A DNA stretch of 64,000 bases from Lineus longissimus (Eukaryota; Nemertea; Pilidiophora; Heteronemertea; Lineidae): contig NC_088326.1 in assembly GCF_910592395.1 (NCBI RefSeq), forward strand, positions 5,525,001-5,589,000, written 5' to 3'. Every line of letters starts with the position of its first letter. The stretch's first letter is position 1. The position numbers were made by a program, and so were the translations under genes. The notes beneath the pieces were generated by a model, which worked only from the letters and a program-made list of their open reading frames with translations, ran no database searches and was not told the origin of the DNA. Shown here in pieces: positions 28,001 through 36,586 of this stretch.

Positions 28001-31000
28001 CCGACATCCAACATTGACGACCGTCAAGAGTAATTGCGTAATGATGCTACGCTCTAGATCTGTGGTATTGGATAAGCTTACACACTAGTCACGTATCAAT
28101 CCACAATGAGCCGTAAACGACCATTTTCGCAAATCGAAACGATGGAATTATGCAGAAATCCTAACCATTGATAATTACTTTTCCCACATTTTCGTAATGT
28201 TGACGGCCCAGTTGTTCAAAACAAATTTTGTCACTAACCCTGACGTTAAGTCTCAAATAATCGGAGAAGGAGATAACGCCAACTTAAACTAACGCCAGCA
28301 TTAGTGACAAAATTTCTTCTGAACAACCAGGTCCAGATTGTTCGTATCCATGTTGGTGAGAATGACGACAGATTGTGAGGGCCCTATCTCTCTGATGTCT
28401 CCACGTCCTGCGAGGCATGTTTTGCAACACATACGAACGACAAAAAGTACCACGTATGAAGGTCGGTCATGTACGTCGTGTGGAAATTTGTTTAGTAGCA
28501 CGAAGAATCGGGGAATTCGACACCAACCGTCGTCGCACATTCTTCGTACTATAGCTTTTCGTAAGGGTTGTAACAATTTCCTTTTAAAATGAGGTTAAGA
28601 ATACAAAACACTACATTTAAAGAAATATGCTGCTTGTAATCGAGTATGATCATTCATACGAAAGCCCTGAAGGCTCATTTCGTGGTTCGAAATTCGAAAT
28701 TCAAACCTCGACTTCGAAATTCAGAACTCGATCTTGACTTCGAAAATCAAAACTCGACTTGGAAATTCAAAACTTGAAATTGACCAATGACCAATGGTCT
28801 TCCGTGTGTGTAATTTTGTTATTATTGTATGCTACTATGTGCACTATGTACATGTACATGTACATGCCCACATTTGCAGCAGTAATGCAAGTATATTGCA
28901 ATGGTTGATATCACAGTCTCATGATGTGTGCTGTTGGTGATATCATCAGTGTCTGGTGATAAAAATGTATACGGCCTGTGCTACTCTAGGTGCGGCTTGG
29001 CGTATTTTCTTTCGTTACGAGGGTGACTATAGGAAGGAGCTGGGAATAAGAGGGCATAAGAATGGGTCTTCATGCAACTAATATACAGATTTAGGGGACT
29101 GGGTCGTGTTTCATTCACCGATATATTCCTGGTATGGTGAAAACGTGAACAGTTTCGATACTGTGATATAGGAGAGACCCTTCTTGGCGATTTAGTGCAA
29201 CTTAATTTCGTTTAGCTGGCTGCTGCTTTCAGATTCCCTGTTATATGAATCAGGTTGAATTATTTGTATGGCCTACGCCATTTCTGGTTTCCAATCATAT
29301 TTCCAGGAGCATGTTAAATTCGTAAAAATGTGTTTCCTCCAATTTCTTTTTTACTTTTAATCAATTGCAGTCACCCATAAACCATGGACACATTTCATTG
29401 ATTACGTCCGGAGTTCATTAAACGGCTCGTCTTTCTGTGATAAATGTTCCGTCGATCGGGCTGATTAAAACAGGCTTTATTGGAGTCTTTTGACAGACAA
29501 TTCTGAGAATTGTTTGAAAAACATAACATTTATATTTATATATTAACTTTAACGTCTCCGCCGTCTCTGACTAACTCACACCGTTCTACAGATTGTCACA
29601 ATAAAGAGTGCAAACTGCGAGGGAAATGTTGTCAGGTTGACTTAGCAATTGGTTTTGAAACACACTCTTATATTAGAAGTAAAGGTCTTAAAGCTTTTGA
29701 AAAACCTTTAGTAGTTTTTCGGCTGACAAGTATATGCACCTTTTTTCAGCGAAGTGGGGTTTTTCAATTCGCAATTTCAAAAACTTTACAAGAAAAACCT
29801 CTACGAGTGAATAATTTGTGTTGGCTTCATTCTGAACCCTTTAAAGGGTTTTCAGTAGCTCAAAAACCTTTGTTACCAAGAGTTTATACATGTACTGGTG
29901 TTAATTGTCTATGCTTTACACTTATTGTACACATCCATGCACAAACTAACACTGGTGTAATCACCATGCCATAGGACTAGTATGGCCATAATGACATGCA
30001 TCTCGTCTTCGTTACACGTTTTGATTTTTGAATTGGTTACATAAAATCAGTTATTCATCTATTATTATTTATTCTTACCCTATACTTGACTGAGACTGAT
30101 TAGCATCAGTTTTATGTTTGAATAATGCAAATCAGAAAATCAACCTATTTGCTACCATATGCCTTTATGTGACAGGTGACATGTGTCCTGGCAAAAAAAC
30201 TATGACATTGTATGACTCAGGTTATTTTGCATTATTGCATTGTTGCAACCCCCAGGTGGGTCGGTTCAAAACCTGGCACTGGCACTCTTGCACTGGTACT
30301 GGCCCCAAGGTGATTTCTGGTCTGCAGACTAGATTTTCCTAACAAATCGTCATACGATTTTCGGATGACCATGATTATATATTTTTGGACATAAAAACAC
30401 GTTGATATTAGGCATAAATCTGAATCATAGGGATCGTAATCCATGCCTGATCACAGTAGGCCTAGTTCTGACACAAATAATTGGCCCAAATACTTACCGG
30501 TTGTCCTCTTCCAGTTGAAACAACATGATCTTCAGAGCTAGAGATCCATGCACACTCCTTTGTAAAATGCACATGGCATAATTAAGGGATTATCTGCAGC
30601 CGGCAGCCACTTTTGCACAGGGGGACTTGAGAAAGGAGTAAGTTGCAATCCTCATCAGTTTTCACCAATTGCATTTTATGAGACGTAAAACCTATATTTT
30701 GTTGTATTTTCTTGCAAAAACGCTGTCAGTGCCAGTGCCAGTGCCAGTGCCAGAGTGCAGAGGCCAGGTTATGACCCCCCTCTCCCCCCCCCCAGGTTAT
30801 ATTCGACTTCGCATCAATGAAGAAAAACACCCAAACAAATCCGATGCAGACAGTAATAGAAGTCCCCAAAAATGATAGTCAAAATACAGCTATACAACTA
30901 TGCTTTGAGTAAAACAAAAGCGTCAAGTGTCCCTTAAACAAGAGATGCCACTGGGGCAGCTCATTATAAGATTGCTAATCCATCACAGAATAAAGTCTAT

Positions 31001-34000
31001 TCTTTGACATGGCCCAGTGTTTGTTTGGAGGACACTACAGAAAACCATAGTTGACAAATTACCATAGTTGACAAATTATTTCATCTATAATTGCCTTAGA
31101 TACGCGTTACACACTGGTGCATGAGCATCGTCGGTTTGTGTCGATCGATAATAATGTTGGTTTTGTGGTCCAGTAGTATTGACTGGGGATCGATATTGTC
31201 ACTGTCTCCCTCCCTGTGACCTGGATGTTGCCAAGGCTGATAGATCGCTTGGTGGAATTTCTAGTAGCTGCTTGGGCCGCTGGGGTCAGGGACACTGTGC
31301 GTTCATAATCAGATAAAGTTGATATCGGATTGATCTACAATCGCGGACAGCCAAAACCTTCAGTGTATGGTCTAATTGAAAGATTGCGTTTCAATTGAGT
31401 GCAATCGCTCCGATATGTGTGATACATCTGGCTAAATTGGTTTAAACCTCCGGAATCGATCGACAGAACATTTTCTGGCCTCGTCAACTTCACGTGGCAT
31501 TGAATCGCGAATGTCGTACTCTCGCAATGCCTTTGGCTTGGTATTTTTCTTCAGCTCAACCGTTCTAACTGCATCTGATGATGTGTTAGTACTTTATCCG
31601 GTTTCGTCCTGATCTCGCATCCAGGCACCGAGATCAAAGCCTCATTTCTGGTAATAGCGTGATTACGGTTTTCCATCATTTTCTCTATCACTACCACCGT
31701 TTTATGCCAACAGAGTAATGGAATGTATTAAAAAGAAAATCAAATTGGACATCGGCCTCCTGCACACGTTTTGCGATTACGGTTTTTGAGATTTTTAAGA
31801 AAAACAGATTAATGGTTTTTCGGTCGACACAACAAATCTAACGTTCACATTGTCCGAAAAACTTCTGCGGGTTTGCGCTGCGTTAGCCGAAAAATCATGA
31901 AAGGTTTTTCAAAAACTCAAAGCACTTTATTTATAAGAGTGCAAGTTGGTTTCACGTACATACTTTCAGTCCAGTTCAACCTGTTTGGCAAAGACGAAAT
32001 CAAGATGATGTCAATAATTGATCGAATTCTGTCCAGTTCGCGCTTATACACTGTGTGACCATGATTTACTTTGACCAAATGAGATTCACGTGGTGCTCTT
32101 TGCTCTCTAAGGGCTGATGGCCCAGTGGTAGGACATGTATTTAGCTTTGCGGAAAGTAATCCGCTGATTCCGAAGACCTGAGCTGATTGCTTTGATTCTT
32201 GGAATATGTGCGAATGATCTAGGTCTATAATCAGGTCTACAATATGACCAGCCCATCGGGTTGATATCATTTCTCAGAAGAACGTATTGACACCCGTCTA
32301 TGGTAGGTCAAGTAGGTTGTGGCTGGATCCTAATTCACAACAGACAATTACACAGCCATACCAGCCAGTAAATAGCTGTTTTGGTTGAGAAGAGGGCGTA
32401 GTTATCGGCACCAATAGACGAGTCACTCAGCGTTGGCCATGGCCTTGGGATTTTTTAGAGGATAGTAATTCTCTGGGGTGCTGTGTGAGATTCATGAAAG
32501 GGAAGACCTGTAAGTCATACCTTTCATGAACAAGTGTTTTTAACAACCTTCAGTAATACATAAAGAAAAAAAAGTTTACTATTACACTGTTAGCCATTCT
32601 GTTTTACTGCGATGGTACATACAGCGCAGAACATATAATTTTTCTTCCGTTTTGATCAATCTTCCAATACTAACGCTATTCATGTGATGTCTTACGGCCG
32701 TTTCCCAGGAAACCAAATCAGAAATAATCTAAGACAACCTCTGAGTAGGGAAACTGTCGTGACGCAAACTTTGGCTTATGGCCACATTTGCCTAATTTGT
32801 TTAGCATTGTAAAGCATTGTAATGCTATCTGTACTATCGTTATAGCTATATCTTTATTCCTCGTTGCTTCAGTGGCAGGACATAAATATTCCTATTCGAT
32901 GAAAGCTTATAACTGGTATGTCCAAGCGACACCAGGGGAGGTCACTGCCGTGTTACGGTGAACTTTACTCCTCTTTACGGGGGTTGTTTTAGGCTTATGC
33001 CTATTTATTTGGATTGGATGAGCTGAACGCATCATTCTAATGCAAATCAAACTGGCTTGACCTGAGCGGCAGGTGGGTTCGTCAGATCATTTCTCTTCCT
33101 CTGATTCAGGCCGCTTGCCTATTTTGCGCAAAAGGTCGCTTTCGAGATGTTTATTATCCACCAGCGCGCTAAAAGAAAGTCACTCTAATCCGTTATCTAC
33201 CGATCGCCCTTATTTCCAATGTTTCCTTTTGCGAATTTTGATTCGTTTTCATATCGTTTTCAACCCGCGCAACATCTTGATAGAAATCTTAAGTTGACAT
33301 GCCAAATGACTCAAGCTTGTTTATAAGTAATGCTGCAGCATTAGATGATGAAAACACCTACGACAGATGACGAGCAATGTCCTTTAACAAAGAGACCTAC
33401 GAGATATTGCCAGTTAGGCAGTTGTGCGATACGGTCGCCATGGCGACGCCTTGTGGAACCTTGAATGTAAGGAAAGTCGGTATAATGGATGGAAAATCAC
33501 CGGAAATCGAATGGAGCTGTAGGTTCTTTACTAGACAATGGTACTTCTAGAGGTTCTCTTGCGAGGAATCGTCAATGAAGAGCGCAAGAGGATTTCACAG
33601 CGGTTTTATGAGAGCCAGTTGCCGATAATAGGTTATTGGAAGGATCAATAGGCAGCTGTTTCGATCCGATTTTAATCCAGTTTTAATCAGCGGTAGAAAG
33701 CTTAAGTTGTGACGTTTCGTCAATATTTGTATCACTGTCGATTTCAATTTGAATAAAGACACTAGTTCGCCATCTACACTTGACAGAAATCTTGAGCGAT
33801 GTTGCCTTCAGAACAGGTATTAAATGGTGGATTCGCTGACTTCTGGTGTCATCGTTTTTGGTTGATTTTCGGTTTGCGCACCATGTTTTTTAGCATTTTT
33901 GCAGATAACATGTATTAGTTTTTACCCAAAGCCTCAGCAGAAAGTTGGGTATTATTGTTTCAAACTGTATAAAGCACGCATTGGCGCATGTACCGCGCGC

Positions 34001-35447
34001 GTACAGATAAGCGCCAATACGATCGGAATGACTCCCATAATGGATCTTATCAAGTATATAATCTTTACTTCATCGTACCCATATGGATGTTGTGATTTCT
34101 CAATCCTCTGATCAAAATTTGATTAATATTTCTGAGCACTTGTGGAACACTTAGCGTAGTAAGACTCCTCGCAACAGGTGAGCACAATGACCCCTGGTCA
34201 TATATACAATCAGATAAGATGAAGATGACAATAATGCCTTCTATTGCAAATTCATTTACCATTTAAGAATGTTCAAAAAAGCTGCTAACTGAGGGAGAAA
34301 GTCTTCCAAAGGAGTGAAAAGGAGTTCGATTGATGTAAATGATAGAATGATGTAACCTTGATTGAAAACTGTTTAATTCGGTTATGTTTTATTTTAGGTA
34401 ATGGTACTGTAGAATTTGATGAATTCCTCAAAATGATGGCGAGGCGGCAGAGGGAAGAGCCGAAAAGTAGTGATGATGAGATGCGTGAGTTCTTCCGAGT
34501 GTTCGACCGCGATGGCAACGGGTTCATAGACGCACAAGAACTGCGGTATGTAGGCTCGTGGTTTAGAACTCCACATGCTGAACTGTCCGTTATGAATCGT
34601 TAGTCTTAGGCCACAGCTTTGGGCCAGAGCAAAGAAGAAGACAACTGAGAAGCTGCGGGACTATTCGATGTCAACATAAAATACTTCAACCGCATCTGGG
34701 CACCCGCTGAGTGATGGTCCAGCGGGCTAGAAGTGTAGGCAGCGCTATACTCTCGGGTCTTAGAAATACAATATGCACCTCCGATTTTTTGAGATTCTGA
34801 AAAAGCTCCAACCCCGTTTTCCGTTTATTTCTGAGACTGTATATGACAGTGTACATGTAGCGTGTTTGACCAATTTGACCAAACGTCTACCCAGACCTCG
34901 CGAGTAAAAATCCGCTTGCGAAAACGTGTCCGTTGACCGTTTGCTGTGCTCTTTCAGGTACACAATGAAGCACCTTGGAGAACAACTAACTGACGCAGAG
35001 TTGAAAGACATGATCAAGGCGGCCGACTTGGACGGCGATGGTAAAATAAATTATGAAGGTCGGTTCAGTGAAAAAACATTTATATAATCTCTTCTCACGA
35101 TATCAACGTTTCAGAGGCTCGGGATACAGCCATTTGTGTCCCTAAGTTCATAGCAAATTACGGTTTCGGTTATATCCGTATGTCAGATGAGAAAAAAGAT
35201 TTGATGGCATAGGCATGTTAACGTATGCGACGTCTGTGATCCTTGGACCGTACGCCCATGACAAAATAGTCTGAATTGGGCTATGGCCAACTGCACGTCA
35301 CCTAACGTTCACTCGTCGTTCCCGGTTCGATTGATGATTGCCTGTACTAGTATCTTCGAAATATCTGACATGCTTTCTCTCTTCTTTTTCTACTCAGAGT
35401 TTATTAGAATGATGCAAGTAAAACAAGGAGATGGTAACAAGCAATGA
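3991..35447 (+). CDS. Calmodulin-like protein, four EF-hands, spliced gene with alternative N-termini
   Basis: Assembled from seven exon segments whose splice sites are all GT-AG and whose phases join: 3991-4053 or 13554-13937, then 21937-21970, 26469-26612, 34398-34545, 34958-35058 and 35398-35447. The short form is 179 residues, the long form 286. In short-form numbering the four 12-residue calcium loops are D42-E53, D78-E89, D117-E128 and D153-E164. Each has Asp at loop position 1, Asp at 3, Asp or Asn at 5, Gly at 6 and Glu at 12, so all four should bind calcium. The exiting-helix context ([24 protein letters not shown]) is that of calmodulin and differs from troponin C, centrin and CALML4. 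Known family role: a calcium sensor that wraps target helices. Differences from calmodulin are the N-terminal extensions and the short C-terminal tail [10 protein letters not shown]. It could equally be called a neo-calmodulin. The intron positions in the core match vertebrate CALM genes, which supports descent from a true calmodulin gene. Confidence 0.93.
4585..4742. mobile_element. Tigger/pogo-like MITE, copy 1
   Basis: Imperfect terminal inverted repeats starting CAGTAGAACC and ending GGTTCAACTG, with internal repeats of AGAGAGGTGTCC and GTCCTTAATAGAGAGG. TA precedes the left end; the right flank reads TC, so one copy of the duplicated TA has probably mutated. The CAGT...GAACCTC ends and TA target are typical of Tc1/mariner-superfamily Tigger/pogo non-autonomous elements. 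Confidence 0.75.
4964..5142. mobile_element. Short foldback element
   Basis: Imperfect palindrome. Outer arms GGTTGACCATAGGTACC and GGTACCTATGGTTAACC enclose a stronger inner stem TTTCAAGGGTGGGAG/CTCCCACCCTTGAAA. There is no coding capacity, and the target duplication is not clear. Confidence 0.6.
5143..6187. other. Intron 1 sequence, nothing recognised
   Basis: Lies inside the intron between exons 1a and 1b. Short overlapping frames on both strands at 5687-6001 have no domain-like pattern. Confidence 0.3.
6188..6454. mobile_element. TTAA-flanked MITE (piggyBac-like), AGGGACAACTTGG family
   Basis: TTAA at 6188-6191 and 6451-6454 flank inverted ends AGGGACAACTTGG and CCAAGTGGTCCCT. The TTAA target and CCC/GGG ends are the hallmark of piggyBac-superfamily non-autonomous elements. 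The interior is not coding. Confidence 0.7.
7109..7290. mobile_element. Tigger/pogo-like MITE, copy 2
   Basis: Same family as 4585-4742 but with both TA target copies intact (7107-7108 and 7291-7292). Ends CAGTAGAACCTCTCTAT and GGAGGTTCCACTG. It carries an extra internal copy of the TTAATAGAGAGGT unit relative to copy 1, which explains its extra 24 bp. Confidence 0.85.
8693..8815 (+). CDS. Short Pro/His/Gln-rich open frame
   Basis: ATG to TGA, 40 codons: [13 protein letters not shown], a run of prolines, HYQQQHHQ, then WPPPSPLS. It looks like low-complexity protein, but a simple CCA/CCC-rich tract gives the same appearance. It lies in intron 1 of the calmodulin-like gene with no splice site that clearly serves it. 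Treat it as a candidate only. Confidence 0.15.
   Translation: MKAYPGLGDITTSAPPPPPPLPPPHYQQQHHQWPPPSPLS
9055..11934. other. Intron 1 sequence, nothing firmly recognised
   Basis: Many short overlapping frames on both strands and no matched exon. The frame at about 10633-10790 (plus strand, [17 protein letters not shown]) has some protein-like character but lacks a start, a partner exon and a family match. Confidence 0.3.
11935..12420. repeat. Minisatellite, about 78-84-bp unit
   Basis: Clear unit starts at 11998, 12077 and 12155. Each unit reads TTCGTATTTGGAAGTCCTGC, then CCCAGCTCGTATCTGGATGA, then CAGGAGA and GGTAGTCCTG. Degenerate partial units extend on both sides (11940-11997 and 12239-12420). 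Confidence 0.85.
13500..13937 (+). CDS. Calmodulin-like gene, exon 1b (Ser/Pro/Lys-rich N-terminus; possible cassette exon)
   Basis: The first in-frame ATG is 13554, giving 128 codons (MSASPNPDE to YEYHPM) up to donor ATG|GTAAGA at 13938 in phase 0, the same phase as exon 1a. The peptide is probably disordered. It is rich in Ser-Pro pairs ([19 protein letters not shown]), which are candidate proline-directed kinase sites, and in basic stretches ([21 protein letters not shown]). Upstream, the only in-frame stop is the TAG at 13497-13499. That triplet is itself a usable AG acceptor, so 13500-13937 (438 nt, 146 codons) could be spliced in frame after exon 1a to give a 325-residue form. I favour an alternative first exon because the ATG is good and the polypyrimidine tract is modest. 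I know of no named domain here. Confidence 0.75.
14023..14842. other. Intron sequence after exon 1b
   Basis: No exon-like signal. If the exon 1b donor is not used, the frame reads on to a TAA at 14022-14024. Confidence 0.35.
14844..15275. mobile_element. GC-rich MITE with AGCCCGCAGCACAC ends
   Basis: Terminal inverted repeats of about 30 bp: AGCCCGCAGCACACTAGCCG at the left mirrors CGGCTGGTGTGCTGCGGGCT at the right. The internal sequence is rich in GGCG/CGCC words, far above the local GC content. The target duplication is unclear. It resembles Harbinger-like or hAT-like MITEs, but I cannot decide. Confidence 0.75.
15745..16488. mobile_element. Foldback element with 146-bp inverted arms
   Basis: Left arm 15745-15890 and right arm 16343-16488 are inverted copies of equal length with few mismatches (ends GTGCAAGGGATAGTAGTCC and GGACTACTATCCCTTGCAC; shared internal TTAGGGTTAGCGGTACAATA). 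A 452-bp spacer between them shows no coding sequence. Confidence 0.85.
16489..19631. other. Intron sequence with partial MITE copies
   Basis: Half copies of the GGGAGTTTTCGCAAA family occur at about 16695-16760 and 17150-17204. A short perfect hairpin TTATCAATAAACTT/AAGTTTATTGATAA lies at about 18753-18786. No gene is visible. Confidence 0.4.
19636..19863. mobile_element. TTAA-flanked MITE (piggyBac-like), AGGGGGACTATAGG family
   Basis: TTAA at 19632-19635 and 19864-19867. Inverted ends AGGGGGACTATAGGCAG and CTGCCTATAGTGTCCCT. A diverged relative without clear TTAA flanks lies at about 29020-29243 (shared GACTATAGG, GGAGAGACCC, GGCGA). Confidence 0.75.
19868..21936. other. Intron sequence before the microexon
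   Basis: No coding signal. A patch at 21050-21130 is unusually rich in TGACGCG/ACGCGC words within otherwise AT-rich intron. Confidence 0.3.
21937..21970 (+). CDS. Calmodulin-like gene, exon 2 (34-nt microexon)
   Basis: Acceptor TTCTTCTTGCAG precedes it and donor GTAAGA follows. It enters in phase 0 and leaves in phase 1, encoding [11 protein letters not shown] plus the first base of the next Glu. It fuses to LTQKQIS-EYKEAF, the counterpart of calmodulin's LTEEQIAEFKEAF. Calmodulin genes of animals carry a microexon of about this size at exactly this place, also ending in phase 1. This is the decisive link between both first exons and the EF-hand exons, and it is too short for ORF-based gene finding. 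Confidence 0.9.
22094..23544. other. Intron sequence, nothing firmly recognised
   Basis: Two overlapping minus-strand frames at 22094-22450 reach 118 codons but show no recognisable domain. The rest is non-coding. Confidence 0.3.
23545..23720 (+). repeat. tRNA-derived SINE-like sequence
   Basis: Contains a B-box-like GGGTTTGATTCCCGG downstream of an A-box-like stretch, then the word TCCTCCGGGCTCTCCGGCTC, which resembles the body of marine-invertebrate tRNA SINEs. The tail and flanking duplication are not clear. It is not a functional tRNA: no acceptor stem can be formed with confidence. Confidence 0.45.
23721..26468. other. Intron sequence before exon 3
   Basis: Includes a strong AT-rich hairpin at about 24012-24050 (AGAGTCTTTCA/TGAAAGACTCT arms) and a partial copy of the GAGTTTTCGCAAA MITE near 24955-25040. 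No exon is seen. Confidence 0.35.
26469..26612 (+). CDS. Calmodulin-like gene, exon 3 (EF-hand 1 and start of EF-hand 2)
   Basis: Acceptor TTTTACCTACAG, donor GTGAGT. It enters in phase 1 and leaves in phase 1. It encodes the entering helix EYKEAFKLV, the complete EF-hand 1 loop [12 protein letters not shown], the exiting helix, a linker ([11 protein letters not shown]) and the first three residues of loop 2 (DID). The 144-nt length and both phases equal those of the corresponding calmodulin exon. Confidence 0.95.
26613..27427. other. Intron sequence after exon 3
   Basis: No coding or repeat structure recognised. Confidence 0.3.
27428..28078 (-). CDS. Unidentified long antisense open frame in intron 3
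   Basis: On the minus strand about 216 codons are open before a stop near 27428, with no ATG at the start; the frame begins after a TAG upstream. The peptide contains order-like hydrophobic segments ([51 protein letters not shown]). I recognise no domain. It could be an exon of a nested gene, a decayed gene, or a chance frame; a frame this long is unlikely but not impossible by chance in 64 kb. Confidence 0.25.
   Translation of the reverse strand, partial: SLSNTTDLERSIITQLLLTVVNVGCRFIIFNAQASLHGLLTILHARPLHSYFSDGHQLSWIQNANVIIPLYGNGTWLIANILNSQEIWPVRPLDYAELLSMIGKYSGSPIKDQFKLWAFDVILYSIWIDKWLATQRCLIIMMQSSGSASFGFPCNLATGLRTVKLEYLPLCAFRHKTHDFYLSNSGRADRSISVSNERFFNRLASRCAIHFAWFPI
28205..28334. mobile_element. 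Palindromic MITE with GGCCCAGTTGTTCA ends
   Basis: Left GGCCCAGTTGTTCAAAA and right CTGAACAACCAGGTCC are inverted. The next inner blocks also pair (AAATTTTGTCACTAA/TTAGTGACAAAATTT, CTGACGTTA/TAACGCCAG). 130 bp in total, non-coding. Confidence 0.75.
28335..34397. other. Rest of intron 3, repeat remnants only
   Basis: Contains short A/T-rich tandem CGAAATTCAAAACTCGACTT units (28683-28775), two copies of the GGTTTTTCGG family (29685-29885, 31775-31945), a GTGCCA microsatellite (30727-30750) and, at about 34172-34200, a 3' fragment of the AGGTGAGCACAATG element. No exon recognised. Confidence 0.4.
34398..34545 (+). CDS. Calmodulin-like gene, exon 4 (rest of EF-hand 2 and EF-hand 3)
   Basis: Acceptor TTTTATTTTAG, donor GTATGT. 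It completes loop 2 (GNGTVEFDE) and encodes the central linker ([15 protein letters not shown]) and loop 3 ([12 protein letters not shown]), ending CTG CG in phase 2, the calmodulin boundary. The central linker keeps calmodulin's length but is more basic at its start. Confidence 0.95.
34958..35058 (+). CDS. Calmodulin-like gene, exon 5 (EF-hand 4)
   Basis: Acceptor TGCTCTTTCAG, donor GTCGGT. It encodes [19 protein letters not shown], then loop 4 [11 protein letters not shown] with the terminal Glu split across the intron (phase 1). In calmodulin most of this is continuous with the C-terminus apart from the same late intron. Confidence 0.94.
35398..35447 (+). CDS. Calmodulin-like gene, last coding exon (EFIRMM and C-terminal tail)
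   Basis: Acceptor TTTCTACTCAG. The exon completes Glu164 and encodes [15 protein letters not shown] followed by TGA at 35445-35447. Calmodulin ends FVQMMTAK, so this protein carries about eight extra polar residues after the EF-hand 4 helix. Confidence 0.94.
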
Positions 35448-36459
35448 CGCCAGCCTGACACGGGTGCAAGCAACCAACGAGATTTGGATGCGCATGATGC
35501 CTAATTTACATATTGATAACGTGATTGGCCAGATGTCCCTCGTTCTGCACGTGACTTAGCCTAGTGACTCGTTTTATCGGATTGAATATGAAATATCGAA
35601 TGAGAATTTCACCGATGATTTATGAAAGTTTTGGATGTTTCCCCTTGTTCAGTTAATCAACATTGCTCTGGGTCAGACATTTGACCCATGTATATATTCG
35701 TAAATCAGAATTATGCAACAGTTGATTTCGACTAATAGTTTCGAATTTCAACTTTCGTGTTCCTTGATTTCGATAGTAGGTTCCAGCTAAAGCAAGCAGT
35801 GACAAGCACGTTCTAAAATGGATACAGTCATATCTGCACTTGGATGCACTGGGAGAGTTGAGAAATATCACTTCGTACTATACGGGTATTTGAGGTGCTG
35901 CAACAAGTGGTTGAGGAACAGCATGGGATTGCGTTATGATAACTGTATGAGAAGAGATTGAGTAAGACGCCATTGGTTGGACACATGATTAGAAAGATCA
36001 GTCTAAATGGCAGATCACACAGTTTCCTCGAGATTTTTACCTACAACTCCGTGATCTATTTTCGTGGTGCATTACCCTTAACTTGTATCATTCCTATCTT
36101 TGTACCTAATGTTATTTAGCATTTCTTTTGTATGAAAAATTGTAGACAGCACTGAACAACTTTCTTTCGACAAAACGTCAAACAGAGGGCTCATCAGTTT
36201 CTCCCTGGTTGACCAACGAAGCGGCAGTAGACCTAAGTATATTAAGCTTGTAAATTGAGTAGTATTTTCTTCAGATTTACAAATCAAAATCTTGAGCATC
36301 GTTGTACTTTTCCGCCTAATGCCTGAAGGAGCACTCCTACTGATGTTGGGTCATGGTAAAGCTTAAACTGGCTATGAAAAGGGGATTTCAAAAAATATCC
36401 TTGAAGCTTTTTTGATAGTCCGTTCGAAGCACGATTCGTGTTGTGCTACATTTTCTCTC

Positions 36460-36586
36460 AAGTCAAAGCCCCCGACGTCTACGTGAACGCCTGTCCCATT
36501 GTTCGTTTTCGTTACCAGGACGTCAACAAATGAGATAGGCGTTCACTTTGGCGTTTCGGCGGATTTGCAAAAAAAAAACTCCCCAA
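36460..36586. mobile_element. Palindromic MITE, GAACGCC/GGCGTTCAC family
   Basis: Inverted arms with ACGTGAACGCCTGTCCCATTG and AATGAGATAGGCGTTCACTT around a GGACGTC core. The outer part runs through TTTCGGCGGATTTGCAAA. Same family as 46309-46436. Confidence 0.65.

Noticed and set aside
32105-32190. Possible tRNA (GGCCCAGTGGTAGGAC resembles an A box)
   Set aside because: No B box and no cloverleaf can be formed.
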